Origin: Solen grandis
Taxonomy: Eukaryota > Mollusca > Bivalvia > Adapedonta > Solenidae
Assembly (NCBI GenBank): GCA_021229015.1
Contig: CM037789.1
Span: forward strand, 42,956,377-43,020,376
Direction of reading: 5' to 3'
DNA length: 64,000 nucleotides
Of this stretch, positions 36,307 through 47,777 are shown one piece after another; the stretch's first letter is position 1; the number at the start of each line of letters is the position of its first letter. The position numbers were made by a program, and so were the translations under genes. The notes under the pieces were generated by a model that had not been told where the DNA came from, made no database searches, and was given only the letters and a program-made list of their open reading frames with translations.

Positions 36307-36600
36307 AAAAAGGAGATAATCATCTATAAAAAAAGTTGGGAGTTATGCTCCAGACAAAAATCTACTATAAAATAAAATAAAGGGAGAAGACTTTTAAAAA
36401 ATGGGACAGGAAGAGTTAAGCTTCTTGGTCACTGCACTTCTCCTTGTTCCCATCTATGTATATATAAAGTTTCAAGTCAATACTTTGTATAGTTTTGGAG
36501 TTATTCTCTGGACAAAAATTCAATATGATATAGAATAAAGGGAGATAATTAAAAGATGGGACCAGTTAGATTTATGGTTCTTGGTCACTGCACTTATTTT
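36307..36600 (+). repeat. About 156-bp tandem repeat, target of the previous insertion
   Basis: TTCTTGGTCACTGCACTT recurs at 36422 and 36578. Each monomer has GGAGTTATKCTCYRGACAAA and AATAAAGGGAGATAATT. Related sequence is at 34740-34778 and 39890-40320. Confidence 0.7.
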
Positions 36601-37291
36601 AGATTTAAAGGAACACACTTTGCTGATAACAACTTGTATAAATTGAAAAATATCAGTTTGAACAAGCTTTATTCACAATGCATTTCATTAACACATGCCT
36701 AATAATCAATTTAAAGATGACCATATACAATGTTAAATGTCCCAACATGAGTGCAGCCATTGTTCACATCTCTTAAAACTTCTTGAAAGGAATCACCTTT
36801 TCATCTAATATTGTGATTAGCACAAGCAAAGCAAAGATTAACCACAAACAAAGTTTTACATTTCCTTAGAACCTTCCTATTAAGATCATTTTTTTAAGAG
36901 AAATAATAACATATCAACATACTGGTAAATTTTTTTTGAAAAATAAATTTACAATTTAAAGTAAGTTACATGCTGATAGATAAAGCTTTCGATTGCCTGC
37001 TTAAATTCGTATAGAAGGAAAGTCATTGTGCGTGGAGGTGGGGGGGGGGGGAGATAAAATGTTTATTATTTTATCATGTTCTGTCTGAATCTGATAGATG
37101 ATTTTAATATTAAAAAAAATATATATTTTTGTAATTAAGAAAATCATATAGATTAAAAGTTAAATTCAGAGATAAGCATATAGTGTATGGAAGTTGACAT
37201 TAACATAACTTGAATTTACTTTTAACTGTTACAACATGGTGTATACCTATATTTTGGGGGTAATGGTACAGAAATGGTTATTTCTCTTTTT
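36601..37291. other. Intergenic sequence without recognised features
   Basis: AT-rich, with a G-run at about 37040. No gene or clear repeat was found. Confidence 0.4.
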
Positions 37292-39105
37292 AGCTCACCT
37301 GAGCACATACTGCTCATGTGAGCTTTTAGGATCATTAGCTGTCTGTTGTCCATCCGTCATCCACAATTGTTTCAAATGACATCTCCTCTAAAACCACTGG
37401 GCCAAATTTGATAAAATTTTCCTGTGATGTTCCTTTTATGAAGCTCTACCAAAGTTGTTCAAATGGTACTGGTCTGTTGCATATCTGAGTCACAGGACCT
37501 AAAAATAGATTTTGAAAGTGAAATCTTAAAAAATCGCCTTCTCGGAAACCACAAGTGGTGTTTAGATATTTGGTGTGTAACATGGCCTAGTAGACCTCTA
37601 CCAAGTTTGTTCAAATCATGGCCCTGGGGTCAAAATTGGCCCTGCCCCAGTGGTCAACTGATTTTACATAGACTTATATAGGAAAAACTAGAAAAATCTT
37701 CTTGTCTAAAACCAAAAGGCCTGGAGTTAAGATTTTTGGTAAGTAACATGGCTTAGTAGACCTCTATGTCAAATCATGGCCATGGGGTCAAAATTGGCCC
37801 GCCTCAGGGGTTACTTGATTTTACATAGACTTACATATATATATATAGGAAAAACTAGAACAATCTTCTTGGAAACCACAAAGCCAGGAGTTAAGATGTT
37901 TACTTGTGGACCTCAACCATGTCTGTCCAAATCATGGCCCTTGTGTCAAAATTGGCCCCACCCCAGGCCATGTGTTCTGGAAAGCAGATGGTACTTAAGT
38001 GTGATTTTCATACTCAAACTCAAAATATGCCCATTAGTTTCAATAGGATTTCAGGATCATACCAGACCTGTTTACCCCTATGGATTGTCCGTATTTCCTA
38101 CGGATTTAATGTCTGAAATACACACTATGGATCGATACCGAAAATTCTACAGAAATCGGTAAAAAATCGCTTAGGCGTTTACTTTTAGTTATATCTAATA
38201 AGTATCTAAACACGAGTTTTGTTTGTATTCGGAATACTCGGATGTTATGGCAGCGACGTTTTGGTAGAAATCTATCGTGCTGATGATGGAGAAAAAAAGT
38301 GGACGGGTGATTCATATCCTCCTGTGAAAAACAAAATTAAGCTCTCAACGTTATCTATCATCGTATAAGGAAGTATGGCCCTGTTTACAGCCTTCCTCAA
38401 AAGGCTGTTACATCGTGCATTGCATGGCGTGTAACTCTAGTTTTTTTTATAAAAATACGGGAAGAAATGAAAGCATATTGACAGTAATCAACACAGAGAC
38501 GGTGTCAAACTGAAGTAAAAAGAGACAAGTATAACTTCTTTCGCCATATCTTCTTAAGTGTTTCAGATATAAGTCAGTAACTAGTATAATGAAATGAAAG
38601 ATAGTCTACATCTGGGATATTATTCAGGTTTTTTTTATTGAATTGTTTGTGAATTAAAATTCATTCCTGTAAAAAAAATTATTTTATCTCCAAAAATGAG
38701 CATCAACTTACGTGTGTTTGTGTATAAGTAATAAATTAATACATGTTAAATAGGTATAATTACACTATGAATTAAAGACTACTGACAGATGTCAAAAACT
38801 ACTGATAAAACACTGCCAGGCAACTGACACGCCTTGAAAGGGGTAAACAGGTCTGTCTTGCTCAAATATGAGCCTTAAATATTGTATTTAAGTATATTCG
38901 AGAACATAGGGCCAGAAGTAATTTGATTTTATTAGCTAGAGCTATGACCTTCAGAATTTGGATGGCAGGTACAATTTTTGTGTGAAATTTAGATGTTCTT
39001 GCTATACTTCTGCATTGTTTATGTATTCAGTTTTACTGATTATACTATTGGCAATGAAGGCAATATTTCACAAGTGAGCAATTCAGGGCCAACTTGGCCC
39101 TCTTG
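37292..39105 (+). mobile_element. Modular hairpin-ended repeat with a nested TIR element (type D monomers)
   Basis: It starts AGCTCACCTGAGCACATACT and ends GTGAGCAATTCAGGGCCAAC, TTGGCCCTCTTG. Monomers carry GGGGTCAAAATTGGCCC and GATTTTACATAGACTTA, which is the type D monomer of 34779-36306 read on the other strand. The right half is interrupted by a 793-bp TIR element. Confidence 0.85.
38063..38855. mobile_element. TIR element with 17-bp perfect inverted termini
   Basis: CAGACCTGTTTACCCCT at 38063-38079 is perfectly inverted as AGGGGTAAACAGGTCTG at 38839-38855. The 793-bp interior is AT-rich and non-coding. No target duplication is clear. CAG-type ends might suggest hAT, but this is not established. 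Confidence 0.85.
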
Positions 39106-39889
39106 TGACCTTCTCTCTTTTATGAACTGACCCTAATTTGGAATGCACATAACAGAAAGTAGCCTGCTTCATTTTGGGACAATATTACATCAGATAATCA
39201 GTCATATAAACAGATTTCTTTGATAACATTTCATGTTAGTCCCTGTGAAAAATACAATATACCTGGGGATCAATTAACCTGTGGTTGTCTGTTCTTTTAT
39301 TACCCTGTTATTGGTGTCACTATACTTGCCTGAAACAGGAAATGATGTAACGTAACTATACCAAACAAAATACAGATTTTATTTGACACCTCCCCCCCCC
39401 CAATACCACCACCCTTACACACACACATTTTTCAGTATTTGATACATTTATAGCAACATAATTTAACAGATAATAACGAAAATGAAATTGTTGTAGTTGA
39501 CCTTTATAAAGCTTTGTAATTACAATGGGAATGCAAAATAGGTAAAACTGTATAGATATGGGAAATATACCCATTGTTTCTTTCTTTATTTTAATAAGAG
39601 TATTTATTTCTGTTGCGGAATAAATTATTCATTTGTGAAGGTAATGGATGTGGTGTAAGTTGAACAGTGACAAACGGAAGTGTGTTAATGGTGTCATAAT
39701 GATGTAAATGTAAACAAAAATGGCAATGATCATAGACGATCAATACTTACATGAAAACACTTTAATAAGATATATCTTCGTTGTTCCAGCATATATAATA
39801 AAGATAATATTGTCAAAATGGTGCATTAATGTGTGTCTGTTTAGTGGCGTTTAAAATGAACCAAGCGTATTCCTTCAAAATTTCAGATC

Positions 39890-40330
39890 AATACCTTGAT
39901 AAGTTTTGGAGTTATGCTCTGGACAAAAATTAATTATAAAATAAAATAAAGGGAGATAATTAAAAATTGGGACAAGGTCTCTTAGTCACCATCTATGTTT
40001 ATTTAAGTCAATACCTTGTATAGTTTTTGAGTGGTGCTCCAGACAAAAATCCCACAGGGACCAGCACGAAAGGTGAGTCGTATATTACTAAATATATATA
40101 TAATATATATATAATAGTATTATATATAGTGATATACAACTCACCTTTTGTGCCAGACTGCTGTGAAAAAATTCATCATAAGATGATGGGAAGTAATTCC
40201 AAAATGGGACAAGGTAGAGTTATGGTTCTTGGTCACTGCACACATAAACCTTTATCCATATACAAAAGTTTCAAATACATATCACATGTGGTAAAAAAGT
40301 TATGGCCCTGACCAGAAATTATTAATCGGA
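39890..40330 (+). repeat. Repeat related to 36307-36600, split by an AT-rich hairpin
   Basis: GGAGTTATGCTCTGGACAAA, AATAAAGGGAGATAATTAAA and GTTCTTGGTCACTGCAC place it in the 156-bp family. A hairpin at about 40055-40165 interrupts one monomer. Confidence 0.65.
40055..40165. repeat. AT-rich inverted repeat
   Basis: CAGCACGAAAGGTGAGTCGT on the left is inverted as ACAACTCACCTTTTGTGCC on the right, around a core of TATA repeats. It may be a small palindromic MITE inserted in the surrounding repeat. Confidence 0.7.
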
Positions 40331-40646
40331 TATGGACAAATGGGTGACTGCATAAGCTTGGACTATTCTATGAAGAGTCGAACTAATTTTTTTCATTTCC
40401 AGGCTCTGACTTCATCATGCATGGATTTTAAAATAACTTGGTACAAATGATCTCCATGATAAAATGTTGTGTCCTGTGCAAGACCCAGGTCTGTATCCCA
40501 ATGGTCAAGGTCACAATCACAGGTCAGAGGTTGAAATTATTATCTACCATACTTCTGCAAAAACCTGATGTGTCTGACAACTACCACTAGATGCTTATAC
40601 AACTAGACTTTATACATGTATTTTTTTTTTTTATTTTTTTTTTTAG

Positions 40647-41640
40647 CTTTAATTATCATATGATGAGCCTGCACTCAGATGGGGGTAGATGCACCAACTG
40701 TGGAAAAATGGAGGCCAACAAAGATGCTTTAGATACCCATTTCAAAGCATGTTTTAATGAAGCTGGATATCCCTGCAAATTGTGTGGAGCTGTTTTCAGG
40801 TACCTGAATAGTCTGAAAAGTCACTACGCGGTCCACAGCAAAAAAAAACAAGACAAAGAGACTGGATATCAATGTAGAACTTGTCGGAAAAAGTTTCCTC
40901 ATAAAAGAATCCTTGAGAGACATGTGAGGTCAAAGACCTGTAATGACACAAACACCTATTCTGCCACCAGAGGTGAACATACATACACATGTTACAATTG
41001 TAATCATACTTTTGCAACCATGCAACACTTCCATAGCCACTGTAAAGACAACTTGTGTTCAGGTGAAATTCTAGAAGAGAAAAACGATAGTTGTGCCACA
41101 AACACATTACAGGCTGGTAAGGAGTTGGACAGTAAAAAAAGGAAAGACATTTCCTTACCACAATCTGGTACTAAAAAGAAGAAGATAATAGGAAGCAATG
41201 TATCAAATGTACCTGCAAGTGGAGATAGTTTATTGGTGGAAAATACTGCACCGTCTGCAAGTAAAAGCTTTGAAGGTGACTTAAGAGCAAGCAAATCCAA
41301 ACCTGAAGCAAATGTCAACATAACAAAGTTGGAGAAAAGGGGAGGTCACAATGAATCAGTAGAAAGGGAAAGTATACATAATGATAAAGCCAAAACAGTT
41401 ATAGATGAAAATCAGTGGGATGTTGCCGTAGAAGGAGAAGCAAGTCTCATTGAGAAAAATATTGATTTACCAGTAGGTCTGGAAACAGACTGTCCTGATG
41501 TCAGCATCACTGAGAGATCAGTGAAAGTAATTCCAGAGAGGATGGTTGATATTGACTCACTCCAGGATCTGGCTAATGCTGGTGATGGCATACATTACGA
41601 AGTACAGGAAGAAAGGAAGTCATCCATGTGTATGAATTAA
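40647..41640 (+). CDS. C2H2/C2HC zinc-finger protein, terminal exon
   Basis: A long pyrimidine tract and TTTTAG end at 40646, a strong acceptor, so coding probably enters here from an upstream exon in phase 2; otherwise translation may start at the ATGATG at 40660. About 330 residues follow to TAA at 41638-41640. Four fingers lie in the first 140 residues: C-x2-C-x12-H-x3-C, C-x2-C-x12-H-x3-H (YPCKLCGAVF), C-x2-C-x12-H-x5-C (YQCRTCRKKF) and C-x2-C-x12-H-x5-C (YTCYNCNHTF). Finger 1 has no large aromatic before its first Cys. Basic clusters SKKRKD and GTKKKKI may be nuclear localisation signals. The acidic, Ser-rich C-terminal half has no domain I recognise. It is probably nuclear and nucleic-acid binding. 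The orthologue is unknown. Confidence 0.75.
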
Positions 41641-41699
41641 CAGGATAACATCTTGCATATGAATATAACTCTGTTATGGGTTACCCAGTATTGTTTTTA

Positions 41700-41945
41700 T
41701 ATGCAGGTTGAATGACAAGACATACTTGTATTGACTATTATGGTATGGCGCTGTCCGTCTGTCTGTTGGTTTGTCTCTCCAGAGACATTTCATTTTGCAT
41801 AATAACTTTTGAAAGACTTCATATATTGAATTCATATTTGGTTACATTCTACTAATATGTTGAGTTATGCGCACTAATTGTATTGAAATGGCTGTTTCCG
41901 TGCAGTAACTTTTTAAAGTCTTCATGTATTGAATTCATATTTGGT
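41700..41945 (+). repeat. Repeat family downstream of the zinc-finger exon
   Basis: CTATTATGGTATGGCGCTGT then CCGTCTGTCTG, followed by two monomers with GAATTCATATTTGGT (about 41830 and 41930). The same phrase occurs at 44600, and a variant at 45220. Confidence 0.55.
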
Positions 41946-42145
41946 ATGCAAGTGGTGGTCAAGTGGTTAGAGCGTCCGGCTCTGGAGCGAGAGTTGTGGA
42001 TTCAATCCCTTGCCACAACATTAGAGGCACTGCTATAGCTCCCTTGATTGATGCTCAGCATACAAGGGTAGCTCCATGACTATTGGCCACATGTCTTCAG
42101 TGTGATACTTCAGTGTGGCAGCACTGTGAAACAACCTCTCATAAC
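41945..42145 (+). mobile_element. tRNA-derived SINE
   Basis: GTGGTCAAGTGGTTAGAGCG is a box A with D-arm, and GTTGTGGATTCAATCCC is a box-B-like T-arm. The body contains GCCACATGTCTTCAGTGTGA, TACTTCAGTGTGGCAGCACT. The body recurs at 51180-51240 without the head. Confidence 0.7.
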
Positions 42146-42239
42146 TTTTGAAAGACTGCTTGTATTGTATTTGAATTTGCTGTGTAAGTGTATAACATTA
42201 AAACACAGGGTGAGCTTAATTTTAGTTACATCCATTTTT

Positions 42240-42905
42240 AGCTCTCCTGAGCACATCATGCTCATGGTGAGCTATGAGGATCACACTGCATCCATCGTGC
42301 GTCGTTCATCGTCAACAATTTGTTTTAAACGACATCTCCTCTGAAACCCCTTGGCAGAATTTGATTAAACTTGGCAGGGATGATCCTTGGTGAACCTTCA
42401 CAAAAGTTGGTAAAATAAACTTGATCCATGTAGAACTCTGGTTGCCATGGCAACAGAAAGAAAAAAATATAATAACTTTAAAAATCATCTTCTTCAAAAC
42501 TACTGGCCAGATTTCACAATGTTTAGGTACAGATGTTCCTTGGGTAACTATCTACCAAGATTGCTAAAATTATTCAGATCCGTAAAAAAAACATGGCCAC
42601 CAGGGGCGGGGCTAATTTGCCTATATAGTGAAACCTTTTAAACAACATCTTCACTGAATATGCTGGACAGAAATTGATTAAACTTGACAGGGATGATCCT
42701 TTGGTGAACCTTCACAAAAGTTGCTAAAATAAACCTGATTCATGTAGAAATCTGGTTGCATTGGCCATAGAAAGAAATGAATCATGAAATTTTAAAAATC
42801 ATCTTCTTCAAAATTACTGGCCAGATTTCAAAATGTTTTGGTACAGATGTTCCTTGGGTAACCCTATACTCAGGTGAGCGATTTAGGGCCCCAATGGCCC
42901 TCTTG
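42240..42905 (+). mobile_element. Modular hairpin-ended repeat (type A monomers)
   Basis: It starts AGCTCTCCTGAGCACATCAT and ends CAGGTGAGCGATTTAGGGCC, CCAATGGCCCTCTTG. It has two monomers of the roughly 315-bp kind found in 2524-3513 (TTGATTAAACTTGGCAGGGA; GGTTGCCATGGCAAC). Confidence 0.88.
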
Positions 42906-43576
42906 TTTTATGATAGAGTTATTCATCAATAAGTTCATTTATCTTCTATTTCTAAATTATTTTGCTCAATACTAAATATATATTTTTTACCCTTGACATT
43001 TGCATCAACAAAACAGCTTCCTCATGTTTATAGTAGTACTTTGTACTCATTTGAACAAATTATATTAAAACATATGCGCATTCAAAGATAGCATATAACA
43101 TTTTCTGGCAGTGTCAGTCTCTGATCAGACTCTTCCTCAGTATCTCAACAAACTTTTACAGAAGAGTATCAGCAGACACATTATTTTTCAAAAAGTGGAA
43201 ACATTATTCAAATTCCCCTAGTGGCCAGGACTCATTCTGCTTGTGTTTTAGAGTTTGTGTAATGCATACTGGTAATAACTACATATATGGGACTATGTCT
43301 TTTCATTTAATTCATATTAGAGACATGAAAATAAAATATGCATATCGCCTCGGCTCAGAGAATCACTGTTGTCAGAAACACATGTCCATGTGCTTGTACT
43401 GTCATGTCCACAGATTCTTGTTTGGTTTCTACTTATTTAGAGAAACTCATATTGTTAAATTATGAATATATAAGAACCTACTTCACCCCTTTATTATGGA
43501 ATTTTCTATTTTCGAAATGTCTGTCATGTCTCACTGACACTATGGAACAAAATATCCCTCACCATCATTGATTTTT
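42906..43576. other. Intergenic sequence without recognised features
   Basis: AT-rich. Two overlapping frames of about 75 codons show no domain. Confidence 0.4.
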
Positions 43577-44555
43577 AGCTCACCTGAGCACGTGTGCTCA
43601 GGATGAGCTTTTAGGATCGATGAATGTCCGTCGTCCGTCCGTCCGTCCGTCCGTCCGTCGTCCGTCGTCCACAATTTGTTCGTTTGCACTCTAGCATCTT
43701 CATTTTATGAGCAATTATCTTCAAACTTTAAAACAATGTTTATAACCATAAAATCTCGGCCAAGTTCGATTATGGCTGATATCGGAACATTAGGTCAGGA
43801 GTTATGCCCCTTTTAAAATTCAAAAAAGCCAGATTTTACATTGTTTGCACTCTAGCATCTTCATTTTATGAGGAATTATCTTCAAACTTTAAAACAATGT
43901 TTATAACCATAAAATCTCGGCCAAGTTCGATTATGGCTGATATCGGAACATTAGGTCAGGAGTTATGCCCCTTTTAAAATTCAAAAAAGCCAGATTTCAC
44001 ATTGTTTGCACTCTAGCATCTTCATTTAATGAGCAATTATCTTTAAACTTTATATCAATGTTTATAACTATAAAATCACGGCCAAGTTCGATTATGGCTG
44101 ATAACGTACCATTAGGTCAGGAGTTATGCCCCTTTTAATATTAAAAAAATGCCATATTTCAAGTTGTTTACACTCTAGCATACTCATCTTTTGAGCAATC
44201 ATCTTCAAACTTTATGACATTGTTAATGACCATAATGTCTCGATTGAGTTTAATTGTGGCTGAGATGGGTCATTTAGGTCAGGAGTTATGCCCCTTTTAA
44301 TACAAAAAAATGCAAGATTTCACTTTGTTTATTCTCTACCAACTTCATTTTTTTAACAATCATTAAACTTTAAGACAATGTTTATGCCCATAATCACAAT
44401 CGGGTTCATTATAACTGAATTGACTTGTAAATTTAGGAGTTATGCCCATTTCACCATAAAAAAAAGCCAGATTTCACTTTTACACTCAAGCATCTTTATT
44501 TCTTAAGCAATCATCTTTCTCAGGTGAGCGACCAAGGGCCATCTTGGCCCTCTTG
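43577..44555 (+). mobile_element. Modular hairpin-ended repeat (type C monomers)
   Basis: The head AGCTCACCTGAGCACGTGTG, CTCAGGATGAGCT is followed by a pure GTCC-rich microsatellite. Monomers of 161 bp (TTTGCACTCTAGCATCTTCA at 43683, 43844 and 44005) then degenerate. The tail is CAGGTGAGCGACCAAGGGCC, ATCTTGGCCCTCTTG. Monomers 1 and 2 are almost identical, so amplification is recent. Confidence 0.92.
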
Positions 44556-44579
44556 TTTTGTTTCCAATCAACAAGTTTG

Positions 44580-45420
44580 GAAGGACTCAACAGATTGAAT
44601 TCATATTTGGTCAAGAAGTAGATGATATCAAAATACAGGTCAAGTTTGATTTGGTTACTATCAACTTAAAGCAAACCTTTCACAGATGATCGGTAGAAAT
44701 TTAAAATTTATTTTGTACTCTCTCTCGTTAATGCTGGTGAAATGTTTGTTTCCTGACAAATATACTCGAAAAGCGTTGGTCATATTGCACAGGAAAACGT
44801 TATTTTCGTAAATGCAGGGTACCACTTGACATGTTCTGCAACATGTTTTCACCAGTTCAAGGTAGCAATTATGTAAGTTCAGTCTGTGAATTTAGTGCAT
44901 GCATGAAAAGTGAATGTTATCAGCCAAGTGACGGCAAATTAAAATAGGAAATGTAAATATGGGTTTTGTAATTCTAAATATAGTTTCAGCACCATCTATG
45001 ATGGTATTGCCTGTGATGGGGAAAACCACCCACAGATGTTTGCATTGGGTGACCATGCATCTGTAGATGGGTATTGATAGACGTAATACACTTAGTTAAA
45101 AATCAAATTCTTCTTCAATGACAATCTGTGAAAAAGCTGCTTTAATATTACCAAAGGAATGACACTTTTTTATATTCTGGATTTTTTGTTTCTGATCAAT
45201 AAGTTTTGAAGTAATCAGGTGATTTAATTTATATTTGGTCTATAAGTATATGACGTCAAAATACAGGTCAAGTTCATGGTTACCAATATCAAATTATTAT
45301 TACCAGAATTACGAACCTTTGTTGACATATTTCTGGATTTTATGTTTCTGATCAATAACTTTTGAAGGATTTATCAGATTTAATTAATCTATTAATCTAT
45401 GTAAAAGCCCCATATAGAGA
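44580..45420 (+). repeat. Diverged monomers of the GAATTCATATTTGGT family
   Basis: CAACAAGTTTGGAAGGACTC (44570) and CAATAAGTTTTGAAGTAATC (45200) head related stretches with TCATATTTGGTCAAGAAGTA and CAAAATACAGGTCAAGTT. A third, partial one is at about 45355. No gene is seen. Confidence 0.55.
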
Positions 45421-45849
45421 GCAATGTTAAAAAACACAGATGAACAACTCTTGAATTTTCGACCAAAGAACCTAAGTATCAAAAATCAAAACCAATATTG
45501 TTTTTGGTTAAAATGCAATAATGTAATGCTGTTGTATTTGTCATTTTTGATAAAGTCCTACGGGCGAAAATTAAAAAAATAGTTCATCAGTATAGATTTA
45601 ATTTATATTTGATTTGTAAGATATGTGCAAAGTTCAATTTTGGTTCTATATATTCTAATATCAATGGATAAAATACAGGGTGATCCAAAGTATCTGATAC
45701 TGTTTTGAAGTTGAATAATTAAATCTTCACTGACTCAATAACCAAGTGTTATATACCATTGTAAAGAGAATAGTCACAAGTTTTTCTTATAAGAAAAGTT
45801 GGGAAAGCATTGATGTCATTGATGTGGTAATCAAATATGGGTTGTTTTT

Positions 45850-47248
45850 AGCTTACCTGAGCACTAGTGCTTGGGTGAGCTTTTGTGATCGCCTTTTGTC
45901 CGTCGTGCGTCGTCCGTCATCAGCAATTGCTTGTAAACACTCTAGAGGACACAGTTTTGGCCCAATCTTCATGAAACTTGGTCAGGATGTTTGTCTACAT
46001 GATATCTCGGATGAGTTCGAAATTGGGTCACATGGGGTCAAAAACTCTAAGGCCACATTTTGGCCCAATCTTCATAAACTTGGTCAATGTTTGTCTATAT
46101 GATATCACAATGAGTTGAAATTGGGTCATGTGGGGTCAAAAACTAGGTCACCAGGTTAAATCTTAGAAAAACCTTGTGAACACTCTACAGGCCACAGTTT
46201 GGCCCAATCTTCATGAAACTTGGTCAGGATGTTTGTCTACATGATATCTTGGATATGTTCGAAATTGGGTCACATGGATTCAAAAACTAGGTCACAGGTC
46301 AAATCTTAGAAAAACCTTGTGAACACTCTACAGGCCACAGTTTGGCCCAATCTTCATGAAACTTGGTCAGGATGTTTGTCTACATGATATCTTGGATATG
46401 TTCGAAATTGGGTCACATGGATTCAAAAACTAGGTCACAGGTCAAATCTTAGAAAAACCTTGTGAACACTCTACAGGCCACAGTTTGGCCCAATCTTCAT
46501 GAAACTTGGTCAGGATATTTGTCTACATGATATCTTGGATATGTTCGAAATTGGGTCACATGGATTCAAAAACTAGGTCACCAGGTCAAATCTTAGAGAA
46601 ACCTTGTGAACACTCTACAGGCCACAGTTTTGGCCCAATCTTCATAAACTTTGGTCAGGATGTTTGTCTATATGATATCACAGATGAGTTCGAAATTGGG
46701 TCACATGGGGTCAAAAACTAGGTCACCAGGTCAAATCTTAGAGAAACCTTATGAACACTCTAGAGGCCACAATTTTGGCCCAATCTTCATGAAAGTTGAT
46801 CAGGGTGTTTGTCTACATGATATCTTGGATGAGTTTGAAATTGGGTCATGTGGGATCAAAAACTAGGTCACTAGGTCAAATCTTAGAGAAACCTTATGAA
46901 CACTCTAGAGGCCACATTTTGGCCCAATCTTCATAATTGTCAGGTGTTTGTCTAAATGATATTTGGATAGTTTAAATGGTCAGTGGGGTCAAAAAGTAGA
47001 TCACCAGGGCAAATTTTAGAAAAATCTTGTGAACACTCTAGAGGCCTACATTTTTGTCCCAGTCTTCATTAAAATGATATGAATGATGACTGCATGAATT
47101 CCCAGTTGAGTGCAAATTCAGGTAGGATCAAAATCTAGGTCACTTAGCAAATGTTAGAAAACACTTTAGATGCCAGATTTTTTTGTAATTATGCCTAACA
47201 CAGCCATCTTACTCAGGTGAGTGACACAGGATCATCTTGGTCCTCTTG
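45850..47248 (+). mobile_element. Modular hairpin-ended repeat, long array (type B monomers)
   Basis: It starts AGCTTACCTGAGCACTAGTG and ends CAGGTGAGTGACACAGGATC, ATCTTGGTCCTCTTG. It holds about eight monomers. Three consecutive ones are spaced exactly 143 bp (CAGTTTGGCCCAATCTTCAT at 46195, 46338 and 46481) and almost identical; edge monomers are decayed. Frames through the array give repeated peptides and are not genes. Confidence 0.92.
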
Positions 47249-47364
47249 TTCAAGATGGCAACATATATCAGAAGGCTGCAGAAATAGTTAAGCTCTATTT
47301 TGAGACTAAATGTATATGGCATGTAAATAACCTCAAAATAAGACCAAGTTTAATTTTGGTAAGT

Positions 47365-47455
47365 GTCCACTAAACGTCAGCGTCGGAGACCCATGAGCGC
47401 TTATTCCTAATATAGGCAGCCGTGGGTCTCCGACACTGACTAAACGTCGGCAGTA
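47365..47455. repeat. Short palindromic repeat
   Basis: CACTAAACGTCAGCGTCGGA, GACCCATG is inverted as CGTGGGTCTCCGACACTGAC around a 20-base spacer; TAAACGTC also flanks both sides directly. It looks like a small MITE or foldback. Confidence 0.6.
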
Positions 47456-47599
47456 TATCTGTTCTGATATTTTAAGGTCAAATTTCAGTTCCCACTCTAG
47501 TATTAATTTATTTTAGGTTAATGTATTTAATTCACCCCCTTAAATAAATTGTAGGTCTCATAATATTGAAAACCAACAATGTGCATCATATATGAATAT

Positions 47600-47777
47600 T
47601 TTGTTAAATGTGAGTTGAAATTCATTCATTTTGTGTGTGTTTGACAGACTGTAAGTGTTGTCAAAATTAAATGAATTTTATGCATGTGTTTTAGTATTAT
47701 ATATATGATATGTAATTAGAAACACATGTGTTTATGTTTCTTGAAATAAAGAATGTTCATGCCAAAAAAAAAAAAAA
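47600..47777 (+). pseudogene. Retroposed mRNA 3' end
   Basis: AATAAA at 47745-47750 is followed 14 bases later by a run of 14 A (47764-47777). A genomic poly(A) tract at the cleavage distance is the mark of a reverse-transcribed mRNA or SINE/LINE tail. No coding sequence was found upstream, so its parent is unknown. An A-rich coincidence next to a real polyadenylation site is possible. Confidence 0.45.

Noticed and set aside
43683..44166. CRISPR-like array
   Set aside because: The repeats are contiguous 161-bp monomers without unique spacers, in a eukaryotic genome.
45746..46866. Series of frames with GPIFMKLGQDVCLHDI-like peptides
   Set aside because: They come from the 143-bp monomer array; 143 is not a multiple of 3, so the frame ends each time. 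Not a repeat protein.
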